From Salvator merianae (Eukaryota > Chordata > Lepidosauria > Squamata > Teiidae): DNA of 64,000 nt. The stretch covers positions 11,744,478-11,808,477 of the forward strand of contig QVOM02000021.1 of NCBI GenBank assembly GCA_003586115.2, in the 5' to 3' direction. Below the pieces are notes generated by a model. It was not told the origin of the DNA, ran no database searches, and was given only the letters and a program-made list of their open reading frames with translations. Shown here piece after piece: positions 10,794 to 20,749 of this stretch. Position numbers and translations under genes: made by a program. Every line of letters begins with the position of its first letter. Within the stretch, counting starts at the first letter, position 1.

Positions 10794-12686
10794 TTGAGCA
10801 TCCCAAGGGAGCTTCACCCATCATGCAGCCACTGAGACTATGGAACTCCCCTGAATATTGAGGTGTCTAGATAAGGGCTCTTTCCTCTTTCCAGGGAACT
10901 AGTAATCCTACTCTACCACACCTAAACACAGGACTCTTTTAAGAAGTCATGCGGCTGTTTGAAACCTTACGCAAATGCACTTTTGTAGTAGGTAGGGGAA
11001 GAGGAAAACAACAGCTTTATCTCATTGCTCTTGAAGCCTTGAAACGGGAGCAGCAACGGTCCTGGGCTACAGCAGAAGCAGTAGATTTATATGGGTTTCT
11101 CCTGCAGTCTCACTGCTAGGAAGGTGCAAGGAACAGTAGCAGAAGGTGAAAATAAAGGCTTTATCTCTGCTTCTCCTCTAAGAGGGAAAATATTTTCTGT
11201 TATGAGGTGAGAGGGAGAGGAGGGAAGAGAGAAGCTAAACAAATATACTGCTCCTTCCCTCCTCCCCCTCTCATCTTGCAGCTGGAAAGATGCTTTGAAG
11301 TCAGACAGGAGCAAAAAGAGCAAGAAAAGAGCAAAAACAAGCTGAAAATAAGACCAAAAGGCTGGGGAAAGATTGGACCCAGTGGAAGAATGGTTCAGTC
11401 CACACCCACCCTTAAAAACATGCAGGGCAATGTATATGGTGCTGACTCACGAATGTGCAGATTTTGCTATTTTCTAGAAGTGAGCAAAGGTCATGGGTCC
11501 TCTCTGATGAGTGCTAAAAATCTCAAGTAGCAAAACCACAGGTTCCAAAAGATTACTGTAATTCCTTCTTTCATCTGATCTAAGAAATACTTTCCTCTTA
11601 GGCCTAACTCAACAGATGATAGAAAGGAAAATAAATTGTAAGATTTTGAAGAAGAAACAATAGAACTGAGGCCACTTATCTTTCATCCTGGCAACAACTG
11701 ATCATTGCTGTGGAATCAAATTATTCATTTACATTTTGATTTACATTTTGATTTACAGAAAAACCCTGCTACCTTTATGCTTATGGCCCAGCAATTCCAG
11801 GGAAATAGAAATATTAGCTCATGATTTCTGAGAATCAGATTTTACCCTGACACTGGAGCTAGGTTAATTCACCTGGTACTGAGGATCCATCTGTTTAGTC
11901 ACAGCAAGTGCTGCAGAGGTTGGAGGGCCTCCGTGAAATAACCATGGCTCCTCCTTTCCCCCTCTACAGCTTTCAGAGTTTTTTCTGCCGGTGGAACTTA
12001 ACCTAAGAAACCACTGCCACCAGCTGGGGACCAGAAGTCAAGAAGTTGAGCCACGTAACCTGTACAGAACCAAAAATTCTTGGTTAAGGGTCAGCTGGGG
12101 ATGACACATTGGTGAGATCATTCCACTCTGCCTACCTCCTGGCTGATCCTTTGGCAGCCATTGTGCTTTGTTACGCTGTGCCCTCTATGCATGTGTAGCA
12201 TGAGCACAGGGATCTGGGTCAGATAGAGACCATTTTCAGCAATGGAATTTGAACTAAGTAACTAACCTTCACCTTAGTTACTACGAAGAATGGGGTTGCA
12301 GCCCACACTGTCCTCCTGATGCACCCCATCCCACCCCTGAGATCTGTTTGGACTGCACCTGTTTCCTGCCAAAACTGCCTATTTTATTAAAGCTGTTCAT
12401 GCCACAAAATGACTTAATCCCGTCAACTTGCAGCAGGAAGATAACGCTTAAACTGTTAAGAGTTTCATGCCCTAGGCAAAAGAAGCTGTGAGTTGTGTGG
12501 GTGCCTTAATTGGATAACTTATTGAATCAATGCAAGATGTTTACATGCTTTGGAAAGCCTGAACATTGCCCAATGTTTTGTCCATCCCTATTCCCACCTG
12601 AACATCTCTCTCCATGCCCTGAGGTATGTTTTTGAATCAATTCAGATACAGTTTTCTCCCCAATGCTTACAAAATATTTATGCAGT
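10794..12686. other. Unique stretch, no gene supported
   Basis: Nearly 2 kb without a recognised repeat or a coding signal. A GGAGAGGAGGGAAGAGAG purine run lies at 11211-11230. The open frame at 11207-11530 is low-complexity and without a domain. Confidence 0.4.
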
Positions 12687-13156
12687 AGAATGCAGCTGTA
12701 TCCAGCGGCAGCCAGGCAGCTTTAAGCCCAGGTGTTTGGGCCCTGTGTGAAGTGCGCCATGGCTGTTCGCGGGGCCTCAGCAGTAGCTGAGGCAGTACAG
12801 AGGCCCAGAGGCCTTGCCATGGTGTGCTTCACCGGGCCTAAACACCTGGGCTTAAAGGCGCCTGCCGCCACTGTCTGTATCTCCACTTTACTTACCAGCT
12901 GCCTTCCAGAAGGAGCTAAGTCGGCGTTTTTCCACTTGCAGAGGCTTAAGGCACTCCCTGATGAGAATGCTGCTCCAGTGGAGGATGACATCATTGTCAG
13001 AGGGGGCAAATCCATGCTCTCCAAAAGCGTGCATCAATCTTTGGGCACCTTCACACTCTGAATCACAGGGTTGCCCTTCAAGATAGGAACTGAGGTGTCT
13101 CTGCCAAGGCACCTGCCCTCAGACCCTCTCCCTTGTCACATGGAGACACAGCCTAA
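12687..13156. mobile_element. Family H transposon, copy 3, interrupted by a foldback element
   Basis: The right end reversed reads ttaggctgtgtctccatg. The left end, after removing the foldback at 12703-12873 and one target copy, reads atgcagctgtatctccact, matching copies 2 and 4. The ~290 bp remaining is similar in size to the other copies. The foldback therefore landed inside the left terminal repeat of an older family H element. Confidence 0.6.
12703..12873. mobile_element. Family A palindromic foldback transposon, copy 1 (nested)
   Basis: Almost the whole 171 bp is a hairpin: cagcggcagccaggcagc at the left pairs with the reversed right end cagtggcggcaggcgcc, and pairing continues through CTTTAAGCCCAGGTGTTTG to a GGGGCCTC centre. 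Flanks are gctgtatc (12695-12702) and tctgtatc (12874-12881), an 8-bp duplication with one change. CAG ends and 8-bp TSDs are a hAT-like signature. It has no coding capacity. Confidence 0.8.
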
Positions 13157-13232
13157 CTCTCCTGTAACCTCAAGAGTGCATAAAAGCTTGATTTTAAATA
13201 ATCACTTTCAACAGCATTGGTTGAAAGGTATA
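13157..13232. other. Short spacer between transposons
   Basis: No feature seen. Confidence 0.4.
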
Positions 13233-13554
13233 GAGGCCTTTTTGCACTTACCTTGTGGGATGTTTCATGCCGATTGCAGGAACACCATATTTGCACACAG
13301 ATGCTGCTGCAGGAGTCCGGAAGTTGTCTGAGCACTCCCTGGACATTCCCACAGCACTATGGGGAATGGTCCGGGAATGGCATCTTCACACTTTTCCAGG
13401 TGCTCTGCGGTAAGGGGGCATGGGCTGTGTAACTGCGGCTGTGCAGTCATTCACAGTGTGCAGATGCTCCATCAAAGTCTGAACCTGCTCCGGATGTTCC
13501 AGCACACAAACTGCAAATGCCCCCAAGTGTTCCTGTTCTTCCCTGGCCTGGAAT
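13233..13554. mobile_element. Family L/K-type transposon fragment
   Basis: It begins with a gaggcctttttgcacttacc end, the same type as the termini of 18308-18827 and 54718-55130. The interior GTGGGATGTTT, TGCTGCAGGAGTCC and GGGAATGG segments resemble parts of 18308-18827. It runs directly into the family K copy at 13555, so the right terminus is missing or the two form one composite element. Confidence 0.45.
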
Positions 13555-13887
13555 TGGATGCTTTTTCACTTTCCATCTTGGAATGTTCACAATCAAACTT
13601 TCTAAGATGGAACAGCCCTCGCAGTGCAGTGGCCATTTGCTCTGCAAGAGCTGGAACATCCTGGAAATGAGTGTCCAGTGTGAATGCTGGCCACTTGCCA
13701 AGACAGTGGCTGGGAAAATGTCCAGCTGCTGCCATGGAGACCAGGGACACGGCCTGCAACTGCACAGCCACAGCCACGCCACACAGTGCAGCGTTTGCAC
13801 CCAGAAGTAGTGCACACCGGGAGCAGTATGGATGCACTTCACTAGTGGGCATGCAGATGCTCAGCAGTGAAAAGTGCAAACAGACCC
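13555..13887 (+). mobile_element. Family K non-autonomous DNA transposon, copy 2
   Basis: Left end ggatgctttttcactttcc; right end reversed gggtctgtttgcactttt. The interior AGTGCAGTGGCCAT, GAGCTGGAACA, GAATGCTGGCC and GCCATGGAGACCAGGG blocks align with copy 1 (4646-4970) in the same order. Overlapping open frames of up to 135 codons on both strands are composition artefacts of this GC-richer insert and match no family. Confidence 0.65.
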
Positions 13888-14490
13888 ATTGTTTGCTTAG
13901 ACAATTCCATTAAGGAAACTGTGAACCTAGCCTAGGTTTCCAGAGCTGTCCATTCGATACAGCTGAAAGCAAACATACATGAACGACACCAACTAAACTA
14001 GGGAGAGAAACATTGCATAGTTAGCCTGAAGGACTTCATTTTGTCTCATGAAAAACTTTCCTTGCCTTTTTCTCTAGTAAAATTGAGCAAGTGTGTATAT
14101 GCAAGACAGTGTTGTTAATCACACTATTTTTTCCCCATTGCTTGAGGCATGAGCCATTACTATTATGCCAGCACTTCATCTGGAAAGTAATAAGGCAGAA
14201 CAAGAGGTGACTACTGAAGTACCACCCAGTTAGAAAGAGCTGGGGCAGAGTTCTTCAAAGCAAGGAATTTCTATTAAAATTTTAAAATAATTTTGTTTCA
14301 CCGTTGTTTAAACTGGGCAATAGATATGTGTATAGCTCATCCTTCAGGTAGTTCCCATAGAAGACCAGAATGTTTAAGAAAAACCACATCTTTAAGGGAA
14401 AATGTGTACAAAATGGGAATACTAATGAAAATATATTTCAAATTGTGTTACATATAATTGCCTGTAAAAATATCTATGCTAGGGGAAATA
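13888..14490. other. Unique AT-rich stretch
   Basis: No repeat, gene or RNA recognised. Confidence 0.4.
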
Positions 14491-14721
14491 AGGATGATTC
14501 CATACTGGTTGGCATATCGGACCAGCAAGTGTACTAGGAGCCTCCCTTCTACATGCTGGTGTTGTCTAAGGGAGCCCCCTAAGGGACCCCCCACCGCCTT
14601 AGACCCCACCCCTTAGACTGCCTCCTGAGGGCGGGGTCTCCCTTAGATCATACCAGCATGCAGAAGGGAAGCTTCTAGTACTCTTGCTGGTCACCTCTAC
14701 CAGCCAGTGCAGAATTACCCT
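14491..14721. mobile_element. Family D foldback transposon, complete copy
   Basis: A long inverted repeat: left aggatgattccatactggtt pairs with the reversed right end agggtaattctgcactggct, continuing through accagcaagtgtactaggag and TCCCTTCT into a CATGCTGGT arm and a GC-rich centre (about 14565-14645). The same arm sequence occurs at 51.31-51.44 kb with ends aaggatgattctcactgg. Target duplication not resolved. No coding capacity. Confidence 0.7.
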
Positions 14722-14759
14722 ATGGCCTTTGGGTGTCATAGATGAAATCTCCAGACAAC

Positions 14760-14952
14760 CAGGGATGGCCCGTCACTTTAAGTGTGGATGTTTGCATGCC
14801 GTTGGAAGGGGCGATCACTGGCCATAGGGCCTCTATAGTGATGTGGCAGGCCGCTGCAAGACCCACCCAAGGAGGGGCGTGTTTTCACAGCCAGCGATCA
14901 TCCCTTCCAATGCCATGCGAACACTCGCGCTTAAAGCGATGGGCTGTCCCTG
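14760..14952. mobile_element. Family A palindromic foldback transposon, copy 2
   Basis: The ends are cagggatggcccgtcacttt at the left and, reversed, cagggacagcccatcgcttt at the right. Arms of about 63 bp (14760-14822 and 14890-14952) enclose a ~67-bp centre. A perfect 8-bp duplication, cagacaac, lies at 14752-14759 and 14953-14960. CAG termini with 8-bp TSD indicate hAT-type mobilisation in trans. The internal CTTTAAG..GGATGTTTGC places it with copies 1, 3 and 4. Confidence 0.88.
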
Positions 14953-14960
14953 CAGACAAC

Positions 14961-15251
14961 TGATTTGTTTAACCTGATTTGACCTCAGGCTAATCATCCC
15001 TTCTAATCTACTAATGCTGCCTACAGAGGTATAAATCCCATTGAACAATCTCAGCTTTTTTGCTGTGAACCCTGGATGCAAAAGGGAGTCATTTGGGAGT
15101 ATTTGGCTGACAGTTGAGATTTAGGCTTATATATTATTGCATTCTATGTACATCTTTTGGTCTCGGGTTTGCACGGTATGAGTGACCTATCTTGGTTTTT
15201 TTTTTTTTTTTCAGGCCCATTCCACCACAGCTATGCCCCTGATAGAAACCA
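14961..15251. other. Spacer with a T tract
   Basis: A run of T lies at 15197-15211. No gene or other repeat recognised. Confidence 0.4.
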
Positions 15252-15340
15252 GAATATAAGAGGAGCCTGCTGGACTGGGCCACAACCCATCTAGTCCAGC
15301 ATCCTGTCTCACACAGTGACCCACCAAGAAAGGGAATAAG
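15252..15340 (-). mobile_element. CR1 LINE 3' end, reversed
   Basis: AATATAAGAGGAGCC, then CTGGACTGGGCCACAACCC, ATCTAGTCCAGCATCCTGTC and CACACAGTGACCCACC are the reverse complement of the CR1 terminal block seen at 3203-3414. Only ~90 bp remain. Confidence 0.8.
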
Positions 15341-15455
15341 AAAGGTAAAATGTGAAAATGGCCCATGTGTCTACAGCCCCCAAATAATTATACTGGTAGG
15401 TTCCAGGCAGGAAGGGAAACAGAATGGATATTTAAACCTGGAAATAAAGACTCTT

Positions 15456-15915
15456 AAGCCCTTTCTGCACTTTCCTGGAATAGCCAGTCCCACTGATCCC
15501 AACCATGGGAAGGCGTGGGTGGGATTAGTACAGTCTGCACTGATGGCACTAATCCAGATCAGCCCAGGCTGCAGCCTCAAAGCTCACGTGAGCTTCGCAG
15601 CCGCACCCCCATGCCTCAAGGGCTAAGAACAAATGCCTCAGGGTCTCTGGGGAGGTGCATTTCAGTAGCGCACTGTGGCCTCCCATGTTCTAAATCAGGG
15701 CTGGTGGTCCACTGGCTACACCCTATTAAACAGGTCTACCAATGATCCAGATTAAGGGCTCCCTAACCAGGATCACATTCTGTCTAATGCAGACAGAGTA
15801 GACCAGTGGGGGGCATGGCCTCATAGGTCTGGATTAATGTGCAGATCTATGAGTCCTTAGTGTTGCACTACACAGTCCCTTAATCTGCATTAAGGGTCCA
15901 TGCAGAAAGGGCCTT
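15456..15915. mobile_element. Family F non-autonomous DNA transposon, copy 3
   Basis: aagccctttctgcac opens it (15456-15470) and the reversed right end reads aaggccctttctgcatgga (15897-15915). The interior includes GCATTTCAGTAGCGCACTG near 15657, the diverged family F core. It has no transposase. Confidence 0.6.
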
Positions 15916-15929
15916 GAACTTTTTTTTTA

Positions 15930-16240
15930 GGATGGGTAAAGGGAAGTTTGTTGGTTAGAAGGTAACAAGGTAACGTCTGAAAACCTGAAGTTTGCAGGCA
16001 GGAAGGGAAGAAAGTAGGGGGTTTAGGGCTGGAAAACAGAGATATGTAGGTTGTAAGGGGACAAAATAAAGGTTTGTAGACTGGAAAACAGGACTTTGAA
16101 TCATGAGGTAGGTGGGGACATGGGAGAAATGGAGCCTTGGGGAGAAAAGGGGGTAAAAGATGGACTTTTGTGGTTACAGGGCTTGAGAAAGAGAAGGGGG
16201 CAAAGAGGGATGTTTGCAGGCTGTGGGGAGGCAAACAGAA
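15930..16240. repeat. Purine-rich, loosely repeated tract
   Basis: The + strand is strongly G/A-rich for ~300 bp and contains several degenerate copies of a GGCTGGAAAACAGA/GGCAGGAAGGGAA phrase (e.g. 16027-16041 and 16079-16093). It looks like an eroded tandem array. The long minus-strand frame across it (15890-16234) is low complexity and not a gene candidate. Confidence 0.4.
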
Positions 16241-16302
16241 ATTGCTCCCATCCCAGTCACAGTGCAGAAACAGGACCTGCTGTTTAGCTTTATTGCCTTA
16301 TT

Positions 16303-16319
16303 CACACACACACACACAC
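16303..16319. repeat. (CA)n microsatellite
   Basis: Short CA dinucleotide run. Confidence 0.8.
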
Positions 16320-17184
16320 TCCTACTTTCCCTTTTGAACCTTATTGCAAGCAATAAAGGGCAAAAATGATACATATATCACTACTAAGGAATACATACAA
16401 TTTGTAGGATACATCTATTCCCTTATTCCATCCTGTCTCCCTATTGATCCTTATGCAGTTAAGTGAGAACAAACAGAAACTGATGACTACCCCAATATGT
16501 TGTCCTGCATTGCTTGCAAGGGGATATGCATTGAGATGCAAATCTAAAAGAAAGGTGGGTGGGGAAGCCCATCTGAATGCTTCCCAATGAAAGCAAAGCT
16601 GTGTGAATGGACTGCAGCTAAACAGAAATGTGCATTTGAATGCGCACCAACCCTTCTGTGAGTTACTCATCCAGTAAGTGCTTCAGTGAGCACTGATTAA
16701 TACACTGTCAGCTGATTTGTCTTGACAGCTGTGAGTACCTACTAGAGTAGTAGTTGACAATGTGTGAGCTACAATTTCTTGCCTGCTGCCTAAGACTAAG
16801 GGGGGGGGGGTATAATATCCAGAAGTCCCTCTATTACTCATCCCATACTGGGGAGGTCAGCTAGATGTTATCATGATTATTTGGGACTAGTTTTTAATCA
16901 TCTGCACTTTGGAGATCTGCAAAAGCTTGCTTTGAAGTATTTTATCCATGGAGAATAAAAGACATACGTTGTGGCAGGAAGATCTCAGCTTTCATGGCTG
17001 GAAGAGATTGGCTCTGGTGTGTGTCCCAGTCAGCACTTCACAGGCACTGTAGTAATTATAAAGAGGAAAACGGGACTAGATCCAAATCACTTTTGAAGTC
17101 TGTATGCCTGGACAAAAGGGAGTGGTCCTAGTGTTTGGCCAGGAGACCAGGAAGAAACAAAAGGCTGTTTTGGCTGGGCTGCTT
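16320..17184. other. Unique stretch, no gene supported
   Basis: A run of ten G lies at 16801-16810. No coding signal or recognised repeat. Confidence 0.4.
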
Positions 17185-17475
17185 CCTTGTTCTTTATTCG
17201 GGCCTTCTTAGTCGTAGCACCATCCCTTTGGAATGCCCTCCCCTTTGCTGTTTGTGAGGTGCCTATACTTACAATTACAGATATCTATTAAAGACCTATA
17301 TTTTGTACAGGCATTGTCTGTGTGAAAGTTTGATCTCCCGTGACCACTCAGGTTTTCTTAATGTGTTTTAAATGCTATTTTAACTCTGATTTCTATGTTC
17401 TGTAAACTGCTTGGGATTTTTAAAAAAATGGAAAGCAGTATAAAAATGCCTCAAATACATAAATAATAAATAAAA
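17185..17475 (+). mobile_element. L2 LINE 3' end
   Basis: CCATCCCTTTGGAATGCCCT encodes the end of the L2 frame (..SLWNALP..). An untranslated tail follows, with TGTAAACTGCTTGGGATTTT, GAAAGCAGTATAAAAATG and an ATAAATAATAAATAAA end. The same arrangement ends the L2 copies at 48.9 and 62.6 kb. It is truncated at the 5' side and diverged. Confidence 0.75.
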
Positions 17476-18120
17476 TTATTGCCACTTGTTTTTAGTCTCG
17501 GTCTGCATGATACTAAAGTCTACCTAGCTTTCTTTGCCAGAGACCCGTTCTGCCTTAGCTACATCCCTGCATTGTCCTCTGACTTTGGTCTTTCCCTGTT
17601 ATTTCAGAAATCACCAAGGCAGTGCCTAGTTCTTTCGTCCCCATTTGGGATAGGATGTACAGATCCAGCTCCTGAAGATTCCCCACTGCAGAGATGCCAT
17701 TATTTCCACTGGGATAAAAGGATTAGGTTGTGTAATCTGCTGCTGCCTGCTAAAAAGACAATGGGGTACCAGGTTCTCCCACTTGTCCCTCCTTCTGAAT
17801 TCTTCCCATACACACATTCTGTTTGTCAGAGTGTCAGATGAAGGCTCTGTAAATGAGAGTCTTCTAGCTCATTGCCTACATCATTACAAGAGGAATGCCT
17901 GTATATCGTGAACATTATTGTGCTTACTGGCCCTTTTATAACACTGTCAGCTTCTGAGGGTTGGCAAATAAAGAAATCATCTAGTAGGTTGTCAGATTCT
18001 TCCACTCCACTGCACTCTCTTCGACATGCGAGGGCAACTTTTCTTCTGTTTAGCCAAGAAAGATTTGTAAACAGTCTTCTTGACAACCTAGCCTTGGATT
18101 TATTTATTTACTAAATTTGT
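17476..18120. other. Unique stretch, no gene supported
   Basis: The open frame at 17479-17841 (120 codons, +) shows no domain. No matching repeat. Confidence 0.4.
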
Positions 18121-18160
18121 ATAGCTGCCCAATAACATCAATTTTTCTGCATGGCTTAGA

Positions 18161-18206
<46 letters not shown>
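18161..18206. repeat. (ATCT)n microsatellite between 11-bp inverted arms
   Basis: A TATC/ATCT tetranucleotide array is flanked by tggcttagaat (18152-18162) and its perfect reverse complement attctaagcca (18207-18217). Confidence 0.9.
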
Positions 18207-18226
18207 ATTCTAAGCCACCCTGAGAA

Positions 18227-18228
<2 letters not shown>

Positions 18229-18264
<36 letters not shown>
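18229..18264. repeat. (AC)n microsatellite
   Basis: An uninterrupted AC run of about 17 units, 12 bp past the right arm of the preceding ATCT hairpin. Confidence 0.9.
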
Positions 18265-18265
<1 letters not shown>

Positions 18266-18307
18266 AAACACCCGCTCCACCTACAAGAATATATAAAAAC
18301 AACGTTA

Positions 18308-18827
18308 ATGAGAAGACATAGGGTCTTTTGCACTTTCACTGGAGACAGTTCCAGTTGTATTGCTAGAACGCAGTATCCGTATCACGATCCGCTGCAACTG
18401 TCCCTGGGCCACCAGGAGCCATTCCCCAGGCTTACCTGCTATGTACACCTTCAAAGCTGTCCACAAACTGTCCTGCAGCATGGGAAACAGTGCATTTGCA
18501 ACACTTCTGGGGTAGAGAGATGAGAGAACTTTAGGTTTGGACCTTCAAGGCTTGAAAGTCCATACCCCAAGGCTTACCCTGCATTCATGCACTGGCCATG
18601 ATGTCCTCTTCCCCAGTTATGGTGAGGGCTGGGTGGGACATCCAAAGTCAGGCTGCCCCACCCGGAAAAGAACAGGAAGTCCTGCTGCTTTCATTCCTAG
18701 AGCGGCTGGACAGGAATGGGCCTTTTCCAGCACTCTTCGTGCAAATGGCTCCAGCCATTCCTGTAGTGAACCAGCCTGGAATGGTCTTTGGAGAGACCCT
18801 TCCAGACAGGTAAGTGCGAATTCATCC
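18308..18827. mobile_element. Family L DNA transposon, non-autonomous
   Basis: The left terminus gggtcttttgcactttcac (from about 18320) and the reversed right terminus ggatgaattcgcacttacc share the TTTTGCACTT pattern of families K and F. An ATA trinucleotide abuts both ends, which could be a 3-bp duplication. CpG- and GC-richer than its flanks. Open frames of up to 99 codons have no recognisable domain. Confidence 0.5.
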
Positions 18828-19620
18828 ATACACTAAAAATAAAATAAAACCAGTAAACCTGGAACAGCTAGCCAGACCTCTAAAATGCTTAAGTGCATAA
18901 AAAGCACTCAAATGTCTCCACCTTGTGAATTCTTTAAACCATTCACAATTGAGCCTTTGGCACATTCACATTCCTTAATCCACAACTTGGCTACTTTACT
19001 GTCATTGTTTTCTCTTTCCTTTTTTCCCCTTTTGTTTTTACCTGCCATTAACACCAATATGTTTAATCATTTCCAATTATTTTAATAATTTGGAATTAAT
19101 TACATTGTGGGCTGACCTGACAGTTGCTCAGAGCTGAAAGGAATTAAAGAGAAGACATTCAAAAGAGCAACAAAGGAATTTGCCTTTTACGTGTTTAATA
19201 ACCGGGCTGCGCAGCAATAATAGGAAAAGAAGCTTATGAAGCTGTAGATTTTGAGGGAGATAAGTGCACACAAAACAAAAAGCCATCTGTGCTTTCAATT
19301 TAATGCACAAATATCTGGGTTCAAAAAGATAACAGGGTACTATGTCTCTTGGTGGCAAGTAATATAGTTTGGGAGAACATCACAACATAGCCTGTGAGGT
19401 AATTTAGGCTTTCATGGTCCAAAGTGGAGAGCTGACTTCTGTTTCCTGACACTGATATACAACATAATCTAAAGCATCTGGAGGATGCCAGACTGCTGGA
19501 GGCTGAGGTCTTGATTCTGTGAGATGCAATAGGTGTTCACTTTCTGAGGATACAAGGAGCTGTCTTAAACCATCTGATCACCAGTATTCCATCAAGAGTC
19601 AGGCAACAAAAGGAAGTATT
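18828..19620. promoter_or_regulatory. Unique AT-rich stretch; possible conserved non-coding element
   Basis: No repeat family is recognised. About 18960-19345 is AT-rich, non-repetitive and holds clustered homeodomain-like sites (TTTAATAATTTGGAATTAATTA region near 19079-19101, TTAATCATT). That is the usual look of a vertebrate enhancer, but conservation cannot be assessed here. This is a guess for follow-up. Confidence 0.2.
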
Positions 19621-19854
19621 TCTTCACTTAAGCTACATACATGAAAAAGTGACTTGAAACTAAGCAGGTTAGAGATGGAAGCATATGGACACTGGTGTTC
19701 CCATCCCATCTCTAATCCACATTAAACGCCAGAGAATACATTTTGGAAATGGATTTTCTGGCTTTTAATGCAGATTAGAAGCCTGAGTGGGCAGAAGCTA
19801 CCACCTCTAAGCTGCTTTAAGCCACTTATTCTTACTGTGTCCAGATGCAGCCTT
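19621..19854. mobile_element. Family B foldback transposon, copy 1
   Basis: The right end reversed reads ggctgcatctggacacagta, followed by AGCAGCTTAGAGGTGG. The left side carries the matching AGCAGGTTAGAGATGG. The arms meet around CACATTAAACGCCAGAGAA / reversed GCATTAAAAGCCAGAAAA. The same arm order is seen at 41.56-42.00 kb and in part at 36.44-36.68 kb. Confidence 0.6.
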
Positions 19855-20002
19855 GGTATAAACTTGAAGTATGGGGTTTGTAAGATGATTTATAAGATGA
19901 CCTGGAAGCTTCAAAAGACAATTATACTAGAAAAAATCATGGAAGACAAGACTATCATGGTTACCTGTGAGAGTGAAAGAGCATCCCCTCCTCATGCAGT
20001 CA

Positions 20003-20098
20003 CTGTTACTGTTTTAGATAATCGATTTTATCTGGTTTTATAGTGATTTTATTGTGACCCGCCCTCAGACCTTTGGGTACAGGGCAAGAATATCAAGT
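20003..20098 (+). mobile_element. L2 LINE 3' end fragment
   Basis: GTTACTGTTTTAGAT, GTGACCCGCCCTCAGACC and TTTGGGTACAGGGCAAGAA match the final part of the L2 copy at 61.91-62.64 kb (TCCTTAGACCTTTGGGTACA). Confidence 0.7.
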
Positions 20099-20207
20099 GC
20101 AGGGGACGTGAGTAAGGTGATTGCAGTGCAGTTTTGTACCACTTGTTGGTCTGCCATAGGCATATGTTCTGCAATCATAAAATTCTGTTGGAGATTGCTA
20201 AGGATCA

Positions 20208-20345
20208 ACCAATCAACCAACCAATCAATCTATCAATCAATCAATCAATTAATCAATCAATCAATTTATTTATGTACTGCCTTTCCAAATACTGCTTTAG
20301 GTAGTTAACATAGGAGAAGAAAAGCACGAACCACTTTTAAATAAT
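20208..20345 (-). repeat. (CAAT)n microsatellite fused to a reversed LINE tail
   Basis: An ATCA/CAAT array (20208-20266) runs into TTTATTTATGTACTGCCTTTCC and TTAGGTAGTTAACA. This is the reversed 3' tail of an L2-like LINE, in which the repeat would be the element's own 3' microsatellite. Confidence 0.6.
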
Positions 20346-20363
20346 ATAAAATATTACAACATA

Positions 20364-20749
20364 GGCCCCCTCCACACAGGGGGAATATAGTGCTATTATG
20401 AACCACCTCCTCCCACTGCTGTGGTGGGATTGCAACACGTATCTGTGGCAACCCCACCATAGCTACCTAAAATGTGTGATACCCCTATTTTGGGAAAATA
20501 TTACTCTGATGGTAGGTTTTCCCAAAACAGTGCTGTCACCTACCTTGCATTGGGAGTCGCCATTGTTGTTTTGGCCACTGTGCATGTGAGTGGGCTGAAA
20601 AAGAGGGCCGTGCATACAAGGGAGCAAAATAGACAGCTGCGCATGCACAGTGGCAACAATTGTGTACTTCTGGTTATTTTGGGCTGGCATAATACCTGGA
20701 TGTGTGGATCACCAGAAAGCATACAGACAGCGTGATCCCCCATGTGGTC
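20364..20749. mobile_element. Family G non-autonomous DNA transposon, copy 1
   Basis: Inverted ends ccctccacacagggggaat and reversed right gaccacatgggggatcac. The interior GCAACACGTATCTGTGGCAA, GGTAGGTTTTCCCAAAA, GCGCATGCACAGTGGCAAC and TGTGTACTTCTGG blocks recur in the same order at 33081-33413. No coding capacity; its open frames are low-information. Confidence 0.65.

Noticed and set aside
13447..13879. 131- and 135-codon minus-strand frames as proteins
   Set aside because: They lie inside repeated transposon copies, overlap in different phases and carry unrelated Cys/His-rich translations.
15890..16234. 114-codon Pro/Ser/Phe-rich minus-strand frame
   Set aside because: It is the translation of a purine-rich degenerate repeat, not a gene.
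18161..18264. CRISPR-like array
   Set aside because: Simple tetra- and dinucleotide repeats in a vertebrate genome, without spacers.
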